Assembly: GCF_001953055.1 (NCBI RefSeq)
Contig: NZ_CP019044.1
Coordinates: 2,294,001 to 2,358,000, forward strand
DNA: 64,000 nucleotides
Source of the DNA: Salaquimonas pukyongi
GTDB lineage: Bacteria; Pseudomonadota; Alphaproteobacteria; Rhizobiales; Rhizobiaceae
Direction: 5' to 3'
Under the pieces are notes generated by a model. That model made no database searches. It saw nothing but the letters and a program-made list of their open reading frames with translations, and was not told the DNA's origin. Below, one piece after another: positions 8,946-18,282 of this stretch (positions are counted from its first letter, which is position 1; the number at the start of each line of letters is the position of its first letter). A program made the position numbers and the translations under genes.

Positions 8946-8962
8946 TATTAGTAACACTAATA
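8946..8962. promoter_or_regulatory. Candidate LysR operator (7-3-7 palindrome)
   Basis: The intergenic region between the DUF1185 gene and the LysR gene contains TATTAGT-aac-ACTAATA, a perfect palindrome in an AT-rich setting. It lies 13 bases upstream of the LysR start. It fits the T-N11-A dyad of LysR-type binding sites and is the obvious candidate for autoregulation and divergent control. Confidence 0.55.
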
Positions 8963-8974
8963 TGGTGGTTACAC

Positions 8975-9834
8975 GTGGCCAAAACACTCCCGCACCTCAA
9001 CTGGTTCAGATCCTTCGAAGCAGCCGCGCGCCGGATGAGTTCGACCGCCGCCGCAGAAGAGATCGGACTGACCCAGTCGGCCGTAAGCCAGCAAATCAAG
9101 GCACTTGAAACGCGGCTGGGCGTTGCCCTGTTCCACCGCCATGCGCGCGGGCTTTCTTTGACCGATGACGGGCGAAAGCTCCTGCCCCAGGTTGAAGCGG
9201 CGCTGGAGACGCTGAAAAATGCCACATCGCAGTATCTGACGAACTCGGACGGGGAACTGATTACCATCGCAGCCTCCATCAGCATGACCGAATGGGTTAT
9301 TGCCCCGTCCTGCCGGAGTTTCATCGGCGCAATCCCGGCACTTCCATTCGCTTCATGAGCACGATCTGGCCGGACGAGTTCACCGCACCGCGCGCGGATA
9401 TCGAGATAAGGTTTGGCTCCAAACGGCAAGTAGGCAAGGACGCGGCGGCCATCCAGCCCGATGAACTCATCCCGGTGAAATCACCGTCTCTGCGCGGCAG
9501 TCTGGACGACCTCCCCCTGATCGAAACCGTTGGAGTTTCCGATGGCTGGCCATCCTGGGCAAAATCGGCCGGCGTGGCGGTAAAAGCACCGGCTTACTAC
9601 GCCGATTCCCATGGTCTCGCCCTGAGGCTGGCGGCAAACGCAAATGGCGTTGCGCTGGTCAGCTCTGTTATCGCTAATGGCGCGATCAGCCGTGGCGTGG
9701 TTGAAATGGCGCACAAATGCACCGCTCCTGCGAGCGAGGGATATTTCCTTTCAGTTCGCCATGAGAAGGAAAAGGCAGCCGCATTCGTCCACTGGCTCGC
9801 AGATCACCTGCCGCAACAGGAACATGTATTCTAG
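8975..9834 (+). pseudogene. LysR-family transcriptional regulator (GcvA-like), frameshifted
   Basis: The first part (GTG start at 8975) encodes an intact N-terminal winged helix-turn-helix (MSSTAAAEEIGLTQSAVSQ, IKALETRLGVALFHR) and the linker up to TEWVIAPS. The frame is then lost. The effector domain continues one frame over as VLPEFHRRNPGTSIRFM and runs to a stop at 9832-9834. One missing base near 9306-9310 explains the break: GCC CCG TCC would become GCC CCG GTC CTG. As sequenced the product ends at 9358. It would have controlled the divergent catabolic operon. Real decay and sequence error are both possible. Confidence 0.8.
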
Positions 9835-9885
9835 CTATGAAACCTCTATAGGTTGTTCCTGTTGAGGTTCCACAGCTAGGCAGTA

Positions 9886-12800
9886 TCAATATTCACGCTC
9901 ATAGAAAATGCCGGCCTTGTTCTTGCCGGACTCCGTTGCTTCACCGCGCAGTTTGACGCCGCGCCCCACATTCAAATCGATACGCACCTTGCCGCTGCCG
10001 CCCGTCTGGCCACGCTCGACCCCCACATAGGTGCGGTCATTGACATAGCGACCGACGCCCACCGTTGTTTCGCCGGTCTCTGAATCCGTGCGCACATCCA
10101 GGTCGTCGACCTGCAAAGCATTCTGCAGCTTTCCCACAAGTGAGGTGTTGCCGCCCTTGCCGGCAAGCGTGGCTGCCGCCTGTGCGAGCTGGGCAATCTG
10201 CAAGGGCGAAAGATTCGACAGATTATTGTTGAAGATAAGCCGCGCGAGAACCTCGTCTTCGGCAAGGGGCGGCACGGAGGAAAACAGGAACTCGGGCTGA
10301 TCCGCCTGCCCGCTGACGGTCACAAGTATCGTGGTGCTGCCCGATGCGGTTTGCGCAACCATGTCCAGTCGGGGCACCAGGGAACCGGCAAAGGCGATGT
10401 TGCCGCGGGTAAAGTCGAGCCGCTTGCCGAGGATCGAAAGCCGCCCCCTGCGCATCTCGAAGCCGCCAAGCGTCGCCGTTCTGGAAACCGGCCCCCGCAA
10501 CTGCATGCTGCCGCCCAGTTCGGCGTCAATCCCGCGGCCCCGAACAAAGACGCGGCGCGGCGCATTGAGAGTTAGATCGAGCCGCAGTCCCGAGCTTCCG
10601 CCCGACGATCCGGCATTTCGGCTTTGCAGCTTCTCGGACTGGCGAGCCACGCTCTCGCTGGCATTGCGGTGGCTGACGTCAAGCCTGGATATGCTTGCGG
10701 GAAGCCGCTCCGGCACGGTGATGACGGCGGTGGCCAGATTGATTGACCCGGCCAGCAACGGATCGCCAACCAGCGCACCGGAAATCTTCAGATCGGCGTC
10801 AAAGGTGGCATCAACCGTCCGGCGGTCAGAATAGCGGCCATTATTGACCTTGACCGAGAAATCGGCGGGAAATCCGCCGGACAAGCCCACATTGCCACTG
10901 GCCTGCACCGTTCCGCCGGTTGAAAGCCTGCCATTGAGCTTCTCGATCACCGCTCTGGTGCCGTCAAAGCGGGCAGCAAGTCCCAGCTCATCGACAGCAA
11001 TGCCGCTTTCAGCGTGGACGAACCTTCCCCCCGCAGAAGAAACCGTGCCGTTTATGACCGGGCTGGATGGGCTGCCGGAAAGTTTCAGATCGACAGCAGC
11101 GTTTCCCCGAAGCACCATTCCCTGCCGGGCGAGCTGGGCCGCAAGTACCGAATAGGGCACGGTGCCACGGAGGTTGAAATCCAGTCGCTGAGCGCTGCCC
11201 AGCGCCACATTGCCTTGTCCTTTAAGGTCAATTCCGCCGCCGCCCGATGCTGCAAGGGAGATGGCCAGCACCTGGGAAGCAAAACGCCCATCGGCAGATA
11301 CCTTCAACGCCCCCAGACCCGCAGTCCGCGTTTCGGCGGTGGCAGCGTTGTTCCAGGTAATGTTGAAGTTGACATCCGGATCAGCCGGTTTCCCGGTAAC
11401 CTTGACCAGTCCCGATATGCTGCCGCCAGCATTCAATCCCGGCACGAACTTGTTTGCCACGGCAGCGCCAATTCCGCTTAGATCAGCCGACAGATCGAGC
11501 GTCTCACCGGCTGTGCCGGATAATGATGCAACCCCGCCTCCAGCTGAAATGGCTAGCTGAGCAAGGCTCACAATCCCGTCGCGGACCGTGATGGCTGCGG
11601 GTGACGCCAGCGCCAGCGCCACACCGCGGAAAACAGCCGATGCCTTGTCGAGTTCTATCGCAACCGCGCCGTCGGCCGGGCGGACACGGCCATCCATCGA
11701 TACGGGCACGCCATCACTCGTTCCCCTGGCATCAAAACGGGTCCAGCCGTCATCAAAAGCGAACTTGACCTCAAGCGGGCGGATCGCGGTGCCGCCCTGA
11801 CGCAGGGAACCGATCCTGGCAACGCCTTCAAACGCAGCGGCGGCAAGATAATCCCTGGCCGCAATGTCGGCTGCCAGAGCCTCAACTTCCAATTCGCCGC
11901 TTGAAAGCCGTTCGCTTGTAAAACGGGCATCCACAAAAGGCACGCCATCGCGTTTGCTGAAGTTGAGCCTTCCTTCCAGTCCGCCCTTTAATTCCTGGCC
12001 GGCAAGCGCGGCAAAGGCGGAGACGTCGGGAAGTTGTATGGCCAGTTTGCCTTCCGGCGTTCCATCCCCCGCAAGGGCGATATTTCCCGAAACCCGGTTT
12101 TCCCCGTTTGTCAGAACCAGGTTTTTCAGCAACCGCACACCCGCTTCGCTGATGAGTTGTGCCTTGCCCGTCAGCGGTAAACCGTCGAGCGTGCCAGAGA
12201 GCGCCAGGTCAACATCGGGTTTGGCGGCATCCGCCAGGCCGCTTAGCCTGGCCGACAGATCCGTCAGCACATGACCATTCGCCTCGATCCGGTTCGACGT
12301 GGCGGTTAGATCGATTACCGGACTATTGATCCGGCCGGAAAGTTCGGCAGCTAACAGAAGCGCCCCTTTCAACTTTGGATCGAGCCCGTTCATGGCCTTC
12401 AGGTCAGCGGTCAGGCTGGCAGTAATTTCCTCTCCGGAAAGGGCCGCCGACCCTTCTGCGGACAGGCTGCCAAATACCGCCTTCAGGCCGGAAATCCTGA
12501 TGTCACCGCCAGGAAGAACGGCGAAACGGATATCAATCCGGGCGTCTTCTTCCGACAGCGACGGCAAGGAGGGAGGAAGGTGACTGGCCCCAATGCGCAG
12601 TTCCAGACCGCCTTCAATTGCCTGTTTGCCAAGATCGATCCCTGCCTCGCCATTTGCAACCAATGCATCGTTGTCGAGCCTGATCTGGGCGATGTCGATG
12701 CGATCACCGTCAATCGCTCCTTGCGCCTCTCCATAGATACGCGAGGAAAACAGGCGTTGCAGATCCGCATTGTCGAACCCGCCCTCATCCGCCTCTATCT

Positions 12801-14064
12801 CGACTTTGAAGTCCCCTGACTGTTCCTCCAGATTGAGGGCGGGCGCAGAAACATTTGCCCGTATGCCACCAAACCTCATCTTCCCGGTATCGAGCACCGG
12901 CATATCGACGGAAGCAATGACAGCGGCGGCATGCGAAGGCCCCTTGACGGAAAACGCGATGCTGCGAACGGCAAGTTCTTTCAGTTCGGGGACCAGTCCG
13001 GCGGTCAGATTCACCGCGCCGTCCCTTGCGGTCCACCCGCCGGAAAGATCGCTTTGCCCCAGCAGGTCGAGATCGCCACGCAGCACGGCAAAGAAGCGGT
13101 CGCCATCGATTTTTGCAGAATTGACCGAAAGGCGGCCGGTGGTCTCGCCGGATAGGTCAACGTTCAGGGCGAAAGATCCCGACAGCAATTGCCGGTAACG
13201 GGGAGGAACGATCCGCGACGGCGTTCCATCACCCTCGGCCTTGATGAAGAAAGTCTCATTTTTAAGGCCTGCATCACCCTTGACATCGATGATGCGATTG
13301 CCGCCCACTTCACCCTGAAGGGAGAATGTCAGCGCTTCAAGCGGACCCTCGGCGGTGGCCGACAAGCCAACCGCCGGCTTGCCCGGGAGATCAAAGGCAG
13401 TGGCTAGAACCCCGCCTTCCGGCTCTCGTAAACGGACATCGAGATTGAGGTTTGCGGTATCCGCATCGAGAGAGAACGTTCCCTCAAGCACTCCTTCACG
13501 ATTGCCGGGGGTGATCTTGAAACTGCTGGCGATGGTGACCGGATCGGCTAAGGCGGACAATACTGCCTCGGCCTTGAATGTCATCGCTTGCCCGATAAGC
13601 GCTTCGCCGACCACCAGTTCGGGCAGCCTTATTGCTTGAAGATCAAGTTGAATGGGCAGGCCGCCCGAACCGGACTCCTCATCTTTCGGCACCGGCTGCC
13701 GGATGATCTCCGCCTTGGCGGCTGTCAGGCTGCTTGCCCTGAAGGTTCCCGACAAAAGTGCCGCACGATCCCAGTCCACGCCGATACCGAAAATCCTGGC
13801 ATAAACGCCCTTGCGATCAGAAAGGACAACGGACGTGACTTTGGTTTCCCCTGTCCACACGCCGCTGATGCCGGTAATGCGAACCTCACCCTCGCCATTG
13901 GAAGCAAGGTTCGAAACCGTTTTGGCCAGCAGGCCCAATCCAGCGCCGGTGGCCGTCAGAAATCCGATTGCCAGCACTGCCATCAACAGCAGCAGGCCAA
14001 CAGCCCCCATTAGCCGCCCAAAAACGGTCCTTCGTTTTCTAAGCATGTTTGGTTCGTTCTGCAT
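9886..14064 (-). CDS. tamB: Translocation and assembly module subunit TamB
   Basis: A very large (about 1,392-residue) inner-membrane-anchored periplasmic protein with one N-terminal transmembrane helix (VGLLLLMAVLAIGFLTA). It then has repetitive beta-rich sequence, and a C-terminal TamB/DUF490 domain ending in KAGIFYEREY. With TamA it forms a bridge implicated in outer-membrane protein insertion or phospholipid transport. It follows tamA by a few bases. Three starts are possible: TTG at 14097, ATG at 14064 and ATG at 14046. None has a strong ribosome-binding site, so the middle one is given. Confidence 0.9.
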   Translation of the reverse strand: MQNEPNMLRKRRTVFGRLMGAVGLLLLMAVLAIGFLTATGAGLGLLAKTVSNLASNGEGEVRITGISGVWTGETKVTSVVLSDRKGVYARIFGIGVDWDRAALLSGTFRASSLTAAKAEIIRQPVPKDEESGSGGLPIQLDLQAIRLPELVVGEALIGQAMTFKAEAVLSALADPVTIASSFKITPGNREGVLEGTFSLDADTANLNLDVRLREPEGGVLATAFDLPGKPAVGLSATAEGPLEALTFSLQGEVGGNRIIDVKGDAGLKNETFFIKAEGDGTPSRIVPPRYRQLLSGSFALNVDLSGETTGRLSVNSAKIDGDRFFAVLRGDLDLLGQSDLSGGWTARDGAVNLTAGLVPELKELAVRSIAFSVKGPSHAAAVIASVDMPVLDTGKMRFGGIRANVSAPALNLEEQSGDFKVEIEADEGGFDNADLQRLFSSRIYGEAQGAIDGDRIDIAQIRLDNDALVANGEAGIDLGKQAIEGGLELRIGASHLPPSLPSLSEEDARIDIRFAVLPGGDIRISGLKAVFGSLSAEGSAALSGEEITASLTADLKAMNGLDPKLKGALLLAAELSGRINSPVIDLTATSNRIEANGHVLTDLSARLSGLADAAKPDVDLALSGTLDGLPLTGKAQLISEAGVRLLKNLVLTNGENRVSGNIALAGDGTPEGKLAIQLPDVSAFAALAGQELKGGLEGRLNFSKRDGVPFVDARFTSERLSSGELEVEALAADIAARDYLAAAAFEGVARIGSLRQGGTAIRPLEVKFAFDDGWTRFDARGTSDGVPVSMDGRVRPADGAVAIELDKASAVFRGVALALASPAAITVRDGIVSLAQLAISAGGGVASLSGTAGETLDLSADLSGIGAAVANKFVPGLNAGGSISGLVKVTGKPADPDVNFNITWNNAATAETRTAGLGALKVSADGRFASQVLAISLAASGGGGIDLKGQGNVALGSAQRLDFNLRGTVPYSVLAAQLARQGMVLRGNAAVDLKLSGSPSSPVINGTVSSAGGRFVHAESGIAVDELGLAARFDGTRAVIEKLNGRLSTGGTVQASGNVGLSGGFPADFSVKVNNGRYSDRRTVDATFDADLKISGALVGDPLLAGSINLATAVITVPERLPASISRLDVSHRNASESVARQSEKLQSRNAGSSGGSSGLRLDLTLNAPRRVFVRGRGIDAELGGSMQLRGPVSRTATLGGFEMRRGRLSILGKRLDFTRGNIAFAGSLVPRLDMVAQTASGSTTILVTVSGQADQPEFLFSSVPPLAEDEVLARLIFNNNLSNLSPLQIAQLAQAAATLAGKGGNTSLVGKLQNALQVDDLDVRTDSETGETTVGVGRYVNDRTYVGVERGQTGGSGKVRIDLNVGRGVKLRGEATESGKNKAGIFYEREY

Positions 14065-14100
14065 CCGTCGGCTTTGCAACTGGAAACGTTGTGGCAAGGA

Positions 14101-16056
14101 TCAAAACGCCTGACCGATGCCCGCATAAATTGCCCAGGGGTCTTCACCTTTCCGCCGGTCAAGCGGCACACCGACATCAAGACGCAACGGGCCGAATGGC
14201 GTGACATAGCGGATGCCCACACCGGCGCCAAAGCGCATATTGCCGAAATCGGGCGTTGCCGAACGGCTGACATTACCGAAGTCGAGAAACGGCACGACGC
14301 CAAACTTGTCGGCAACCGTTAGCCGCGCCTCCAGCGAGCCTTCAACGACGGAGAGGCCGCCCGTCAGATCGCCTGCGGCATTTCTTGGCCCGACCGATTG
14401 ATAGGCAAAGCCGCGAATGGACCCTCCGCCGCCAGCATAAAACCGGCGGTCAGCAGGTATCGACATCAAGCTGGCCCCGGCAATACTGCCCACCGAACCA
14501 CGTGCTGCGAAGGTTACATTGCCGGCATCAGGTGGTGTGAAATAAGCCGAAGCAGTCACCCTGCCCTTCACGAAGGCCGCGTCATTTGCAAGATCGGTTG
14601 CAGGTTCGAGCAGGGCTGAAAACCGGAAACCCTCCTTCGGGTCGAGCGCATTGTCGCTGCCATCATATTCATATTCGAGGGGTGTGCTGAAAATAAGATG
14701 GGTGGTTTTCCGATTGCGCTCGGCGATCTGAGACCAATCAAGGTCAAGTGCCGCCGAAAGGGTCTGGCGTTTGTCGATTTCGTGGCGGATGCCAAATCCG
14801 CCACGCACGGATCGGCGCTCGAACGCGTTGGTGTTTTCCGAAACCGCACGTATGTTTGCGGTGAAAGTGTTCTTCGGGCCGTAGATCGCCGGTTTTTCAA
14901 ACAGGATCGCCGTGGAATAGTTCAGACCGTCGAGATCGTCGGCTTCACCGATGCGCGAGACTGATCCCTCCACGCGCAACTTCTCGGCCCGGCCAAACAG
15001 GTTGCGGTGCCCCCAATAGCCTTCGACACCGGCGCCTTCCGCATTCGAAAAGGTTGCCCCGACACCGAAATAGCGGTGCTTGCGTTCCGTCACGATGATC
15101 TCGACCGGCAGGCGGCCGTTTTCATCCAGCGCTTCGCCCTCGCGCACTTCCACGGTTTCGAACACTTCAAGTTCACGCAGGCGCTTTTGCGCCGAAGCCA
15201 GTACCTCAGGCGTATATGGCTGACCTGTAACGATGGCCGCCTGAGTGTGGATGAACGCCGCATCCACACTCTCCGCACCACTGACACTTGCTTCCCCCAG
15301 ATCGGCACGCGGCCCTGAGCGAACCGTCAAAGTGACATCCAGGGTCGCGTTGTTGTGATCGGCTTCAACGATGGTATCGGTGACTTCGGCAAACGGATGG
15401 CCGGTCGCCTTTAGGTCCGATACGATTCTCGCCTGTTCTTCAAGGATTACCGTGGAATACGCAGGCGCACCCTCAACCATGCCGGACAATGCGCTACCCA
15501 TGTCGCTGGCGTCGCCAGCCACTGCCACCCTGCCAAAGGCGAAGGGCCTGCCGCCATCGATGCGGATTGTCACCGGCACCACACCAGCCCGCCCGAAATC
15601 CTCGGTGGGTGAGATCGAATCCAGCGGCCGCCCTGCAATACGGATATCGACAACGCCGCCATAGCGCGCCAGTTCGTAAAGCCTGCCCACCAGCCCATCG
15701 CGATCGGCGCCGGCCTTGGTGAGCAATCCCAGCGAACCTGAAACCGGAAGATCGGCATCGGCCACAAGATTTGACGCGTTCTTCAGGGCGGCGGCCTCGT
15801 CATCGGTCACATTCACCGCCTCAAAGGAAACCACATAGGAGAGCGGATCGGCGACGGCCAGTTCTTCCTCATCCGCCTTCTTGAAAAAATCGAGTGCCAT
15901 TGCAGGCGATGCAGTTCCCAAAAGCGGATTGCCGAAAGTAAAAAGAACTGAAACCGCAAAGACAGCGAAGGTACGGGCACAGCCAAACGCCAGCGCTGCG
16001 CGCAGCGCACGCAGCAAAGCCTGTCCGTCAAAACTGTTGGCACCAGTCCCCGACAT
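14101..16056 (-). CDS. tamA: Outer membrane translocation and assembly module TamA (Omp85 family)
   Basis: A 651-residue Omp85-family barrel. A hydrophobic signal region at residues 25-55 is followed by POTRA-like domains (for example RPFAFGRVAVAGDASDMG and TGQPYTPEVLASAQKRL). A 16-stranded barrel domain comes next, with GGGGSIRGFAYQSVGPRN (the Omp85 loop 6 type motif VRGY/IRGF). The chain ends IYAGIGQAF with the terminal phenylalanine expected for barrel recognition. It lies immediately upstream of tamB, the standard arrangement. Confidence 0.92.
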   Translation of the reverse strand: MSGTGANSFDGQALLRALRAALAFGCARTFAVFAVSVLFTFGNPLLGTASPAMALDFFKKADEEELAVADPLSYVVSFEAVNVTDDEAAALKNASNLVADADLPVSGSLGLLTKAGADRDGLVGRLYELARYGGVVDIRIAGRPLDSISPTEDFGRAGVVPVTIRIDGGRPFAFGRVAVAGDASDMGSALSGMVEGAPAYSTVILEEQARIVSDLKATGHPFAEVTDTIVEADHNNATLDVTLTVRSGPRADLGEASVSGAESVDAAFIHTQAAIVTGQPYTPEVLASAQKRLRELEVFETVEVREGEALDENGRLPVEIIVTERKHRYFGVGATFSNAEGAGVEGYWGHRNLFGRAEKLRVEGSVSRIGEADDLDGLNYSTAILFEKPAIYGPKNTFTANIRAVSENTNAFERRSVRGGFGIRHEIDKRQTLSAALDLDWSQIAERNRKTTHLIFSTPLEYEYDGSDNALDPKEGFRFSALLEPATDLANDAAFVKGRVTASAYFTPPDAGNVTFAARGSVGSIAGASLMSIPADRRFYAGGGGSIRGFAYQSVGPRNAAGDLTGGLSVVEGSLEARLTVADKFGVVPFLDFGNVSRSATPDFGNMRFGAGVGIRYVTPFGPLRLDVGVPLDRRKGEDPWAIYAGIGQAF

Positions 16057-16378
16057 CCTTCAATCCTGATCCAAACCTTCAACCCGGCATTGGATGACGG
16101 CCGAAAGTGATGGAAATGAGCCCGTTTCCATACGATATTTGAAACAGTTGGGAAAGTTCAGCAGATCGGGGATGAACAAGGTAATGCCGGGCACGAGACC
16201 ATTCGGTCTGGCTTGATGCGGCGAATTGGGCAACATACGCTCACCAGTGCTTGTAATACTTCGGCTAATAAACACTGCCGGTGTCGGTGCTGCGGCGCGG
16301 TCTGTCGCCAATTTGACCTGGCAATCCGGCACGAAGCACTAATGTGATGGTTAAATCGGACGTCAAGGAACAGTCTGC
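16057..16378. other. Intergenic region between tamA and the cyclo-ligase gene
   Basis: These 322 bases separate two divergent genes and should hold both promoters. A short hairpin, TGGAAA-N8-TTTCCA, lies at 16111-16130 in front of tamA. AAGGA upstream of 16379 is the ribosome-binding site of the cyclo-ligase. I see no coding sequence and no recognisable RNA gene. Confidence 0.5.
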
Positions 16379-17059
16379 ATGCCTTCCTCATCCCCTCCAT
16401 GTTTTGCCCATGAGCTGGCTGAAAACGCCGACGGCTCGTTTTGCGTTGTCGATGAACAGCAGCGCCTTGACGTGATGCGCTGGCGCAAGGCCGAACGCCA
16501 GCGCCTGATTGAGGCGCGGCGGGCGCTTTCCGCAACGTTGCGCCAACAGATGAGCGACGCCATCTCTCAAAGCCTGATGACCGCACTCGGCGAGATCGGC
16601 GCCCAGGTGATCAGCTTCTACTGGCCGTTCCGCGGTGAACCGGATCTGCGCCCGCTGATGGAACAGCTCTCGGCAAAAGGTGCCGTCTGCTCCCTGCCAA
16701 TCGTCGTTGAAAAAGGCAAGCCGCTAAGCTTCAAAAGCTGGCGGCAAGGCGAAAAACTCGACCGCGGCGTCTGGAACATTCCGGTGCCGGCAGGCGGCGA
16801 AACGGTGACACCCGATATCGTCGTCGCGCCCGTCGTCGGCTTTGACCCATCCTGTTTCCGGCTGGGCTATGGCGGCGGCTTCTTTGACAGGACACTGGCC
16901 TCAATGGGCAAAAAGCCCCGGCTATTCGGTGTCGGCTACGCTTCCCAGAACCTTGCCACCATTTACCCGCAACCCCACGACATCCCCATGGATTGCATCA
17001 TAACCGAGGCGGGCGTGGTGCAACCTCAAGCCCATTGCGGTCAAAATCCCGCTTCCTGA
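16379..17059 (+). CDS. 5-formyltetrahydrofolate cyclo-ligase
   Basis: A 226-residue enzyme that converts 5-formyl-THF to 5,10-methenyl-THF with ATP. The substrate-binding LGYGGGFFDRTL motif, the basic N-terminal helix KAERQRLIEARRALS and the FYWPFRGEPDLRPL segment are typical. About 30 residues precede the usual family start; in-frame MRWRKAERQ at residue 33 is an alternative start. The ribosome-binding site AAGGA before 16379 supports the longer form. Confidence 0.9.
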   Translation: MPSSSPPCFAHELAENADGSFCVVDEQQRLDVMRWRKAERQRLIEARRALSATLRQQMSDAISQSLMTALGEIGAQVISFYWPFRGEPDLRPLMEQLSAKGAVCSLPIVVEKGKPLSFKSWRQGEKLDRGVWNIPVPAGGETVTPDIVVAPVVGFDPSCFRLGYGGGFFDRTLASMGKKPRLFGVGYASQNLATIYPQPHDIPMDCIITEAGVVQPQAHCGQNPAS

Positions 17060-17192
17060 CGCTGGCTGCCCAGTTTGCGCTGGCGCAACGAAAGCACTTT
17101 TAAACACGCCAATACTTGTTGCGGTTTTTGGGGTCAAAACTCATGCTATTGAGTTCATGACCTAGAGCACCATTGCGGCAGCAAGGCAGGCC

Positions 17193-17441
17193 ATGGCAGC
17201 AGGGATTGGGAAACGATCCGGTCGGGAATCTCTCCGTGACATGAGCATGGAGGAATTGCAGCGGCGCTATCCCCAGGTCATTCCGGTGATAAATCGCAAC
17301 CGAATGCTTTGCGTGGGCTGTCTACTGGCCGCGTTTCATGACTTGCGTGACGCTGCATTCGAACACGAGATCGATGAAGAGCAACTCTATCGCGAAATCA
17401 TGGAAGCGGTGAATTCCACCGGCGAGCCGAAACCGCAGTAG
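17193..17441 (+). CDS. DUF1858 domain protein
   Basis: An 82-residue protein with the DUF1858 pattern: a short helix (SMEELQRRYPQVIPVINR) followed by a CVGC motif in LCVGCLLAAFHDL. Small proteins of this kind are often found next to nitric oxide and nitrous oxide respiration genes, as here beside a Crp/Fnr regulator and NnrS. The cysteine pair could bind metal or take part in redox sensing, but this is not shown. It is convergent with the Crp/Fnr gene, with only 5 bp between the stops. Confidence 0.75.
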   Translation: MAAGIGKRSGRESLRDMSMEELQRRYPQVIPVINRNRMLCVGCLLAAFHDLRDAAFEHEIDEEQLYREIMEAVNSTGEPKPQ

Positions 17442-17446
17442 CTGTG

Positions 17447-18160
17447 TTACACCGCTGCGCCACCATTGTCGCCGCTTGCCAGGACAACGATCTTGTGCCC
17501 CTCAAGAAGCGTGATCTTGCGCCTTCCCGACCGCACCCAGCCTGCCTGTTCCCAAGCACTCAAAAGTCTCGAAACGGTGTGCAAGGTGGTCCCGGTCATC
17601 TCCGAAATGTCCTGGCGTGAAACCGGGAAATCGATGAGAATTCCGTCATCGGTGCGCCGCCCGGTCTGTTTGGCCAGTTTCAAAATTGCATTGGCAACCC
17701 GCTGCTCGACCTTCGCCGTGGCCAGTTCCGCCAATTGCTGCTGTGTTTCGGTAAGCCGGCGCCCGACGACTTTATAGGTATTGGTGGCGAATGCAGGGTG
17801 CTTGCTGACGACATCAGCCCAGATTGAATTCGGCCAGACCAGCGCCACGCAATCCACCGCTGCAAGCGCACTTGCCGGATAGGCATCAAGCATGAGCGCC
17901 CGTGCAATACCGAACAATTCACCGGGCGAAAGATAACGCGGAACGACCTGCTCGCCGCCGCGCGTCAGCTTTACGACCTGGATATGGCCGTCGAGCAACA
18001 GGAAGAAGAACTTTGCTTCTTCGTCCTGCGAAAAGATGGTCGCCCCCTTGGGATAGCGCACCGCGCGAGCCTGCGACAACAGGTCGGCGATTTCCTCGTC
18101 CTTCATGTTGGCGAAGGGCGGTAAATCACGTACCAGTGAAGCATCGAGTTTGGTTGTCAT
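17447..18160 (-). CDS. Crp/Fnr-family transcriptional regulator (Nnr-like)
   Basis: A 237-residue regulator with an N-terminal cyclic-nucleotide-binding fold (PKGATIFSQDEEAKFFFLLLDG) and a C-terminal winged helix containing DISEMTGTTLHTVSRLLS. The N-terminal cysteine cluster of oxygen-sensing FNR is absent. With nnrS directly divergent and nosX beyond it, this fits a nitric-oxide-responsive NnrR/Dnr-type regulator that would drive nnrS and the nos operon. The subfamily assignment rests on context. Confidence 0.8.
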   Translation of the reverse strand: MTTKLDASLVRDLPPFANMKDEEIADLLSQARAVRYPKGATIFSQDEEAKFFFLLLDGHIQVVKLTRGGEQVVPRYLSPGELFGIARALMLDAYPASALAAVDCVALVWPNSIWADVVSKHPAFATNTYKVVGRRLTETQQQLAELATAKVEQRVANAILKLAKQTGRRTDDGILIDFPVSRQDISEMTGTTLHTVSRLLSAWEQAGWVRSGRRKITLLEGHKIVVLASGDNGGAAV

Positions 18161-18175
18161 GTTTCTCTCAGCTGC

Positions 18176-18189
18176 TTGCGCAAACGCAA
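18176..18189. promoter_or_regulatory. Candidate Nnr/Fnr-type operator upstream of nnrS
   Basis: TTGCG-caaa-CGCAA is a perfect 5-4-5 palindrome matching the TTG-N8-CAA pattern of Crp/Fnr-family sites, and close to published NnrR boxes. It lies about 95 bp upstream of nnrS and 16 bp from the start of the divergent regulator gene. Activation of nnrS and autoregulation of the regulator are both possible. Confidence 0.65.
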
Positions 18190-18282
18190 AAATTCAGGAG
18201 CAAAGGCGCTCTAGGGTCATGACCCATAAACCGGGTTTGATAACCAGATCGTTTCACGTTTCATCGGAAACGGAATATTCCC

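Noticed and set aside
9841-9869. AACCTC...GAGGTT stem between the LysR gene and tamB considered as a terminator
   Set aside because: The stem is only 6 bp with a 17-base loop and no T run, too weak to report as a feature.
16057-16378. Possible 6S RNA gene upstream of the 5-formyl-THF cyclo-ligase
   Set aside because: The gene pair is known in other bacteria, but I could not find the long closing stem and central bubble here. Only a short 6-7 bp hairpin is visible.
18214-18225. Palindrome GGGTCATGACCC between the Crp/Fnr and nnrS genes
   Set aside because: It does not fit a Crp/Fnr site and no other regulator can be linked to it; kept only as a note.
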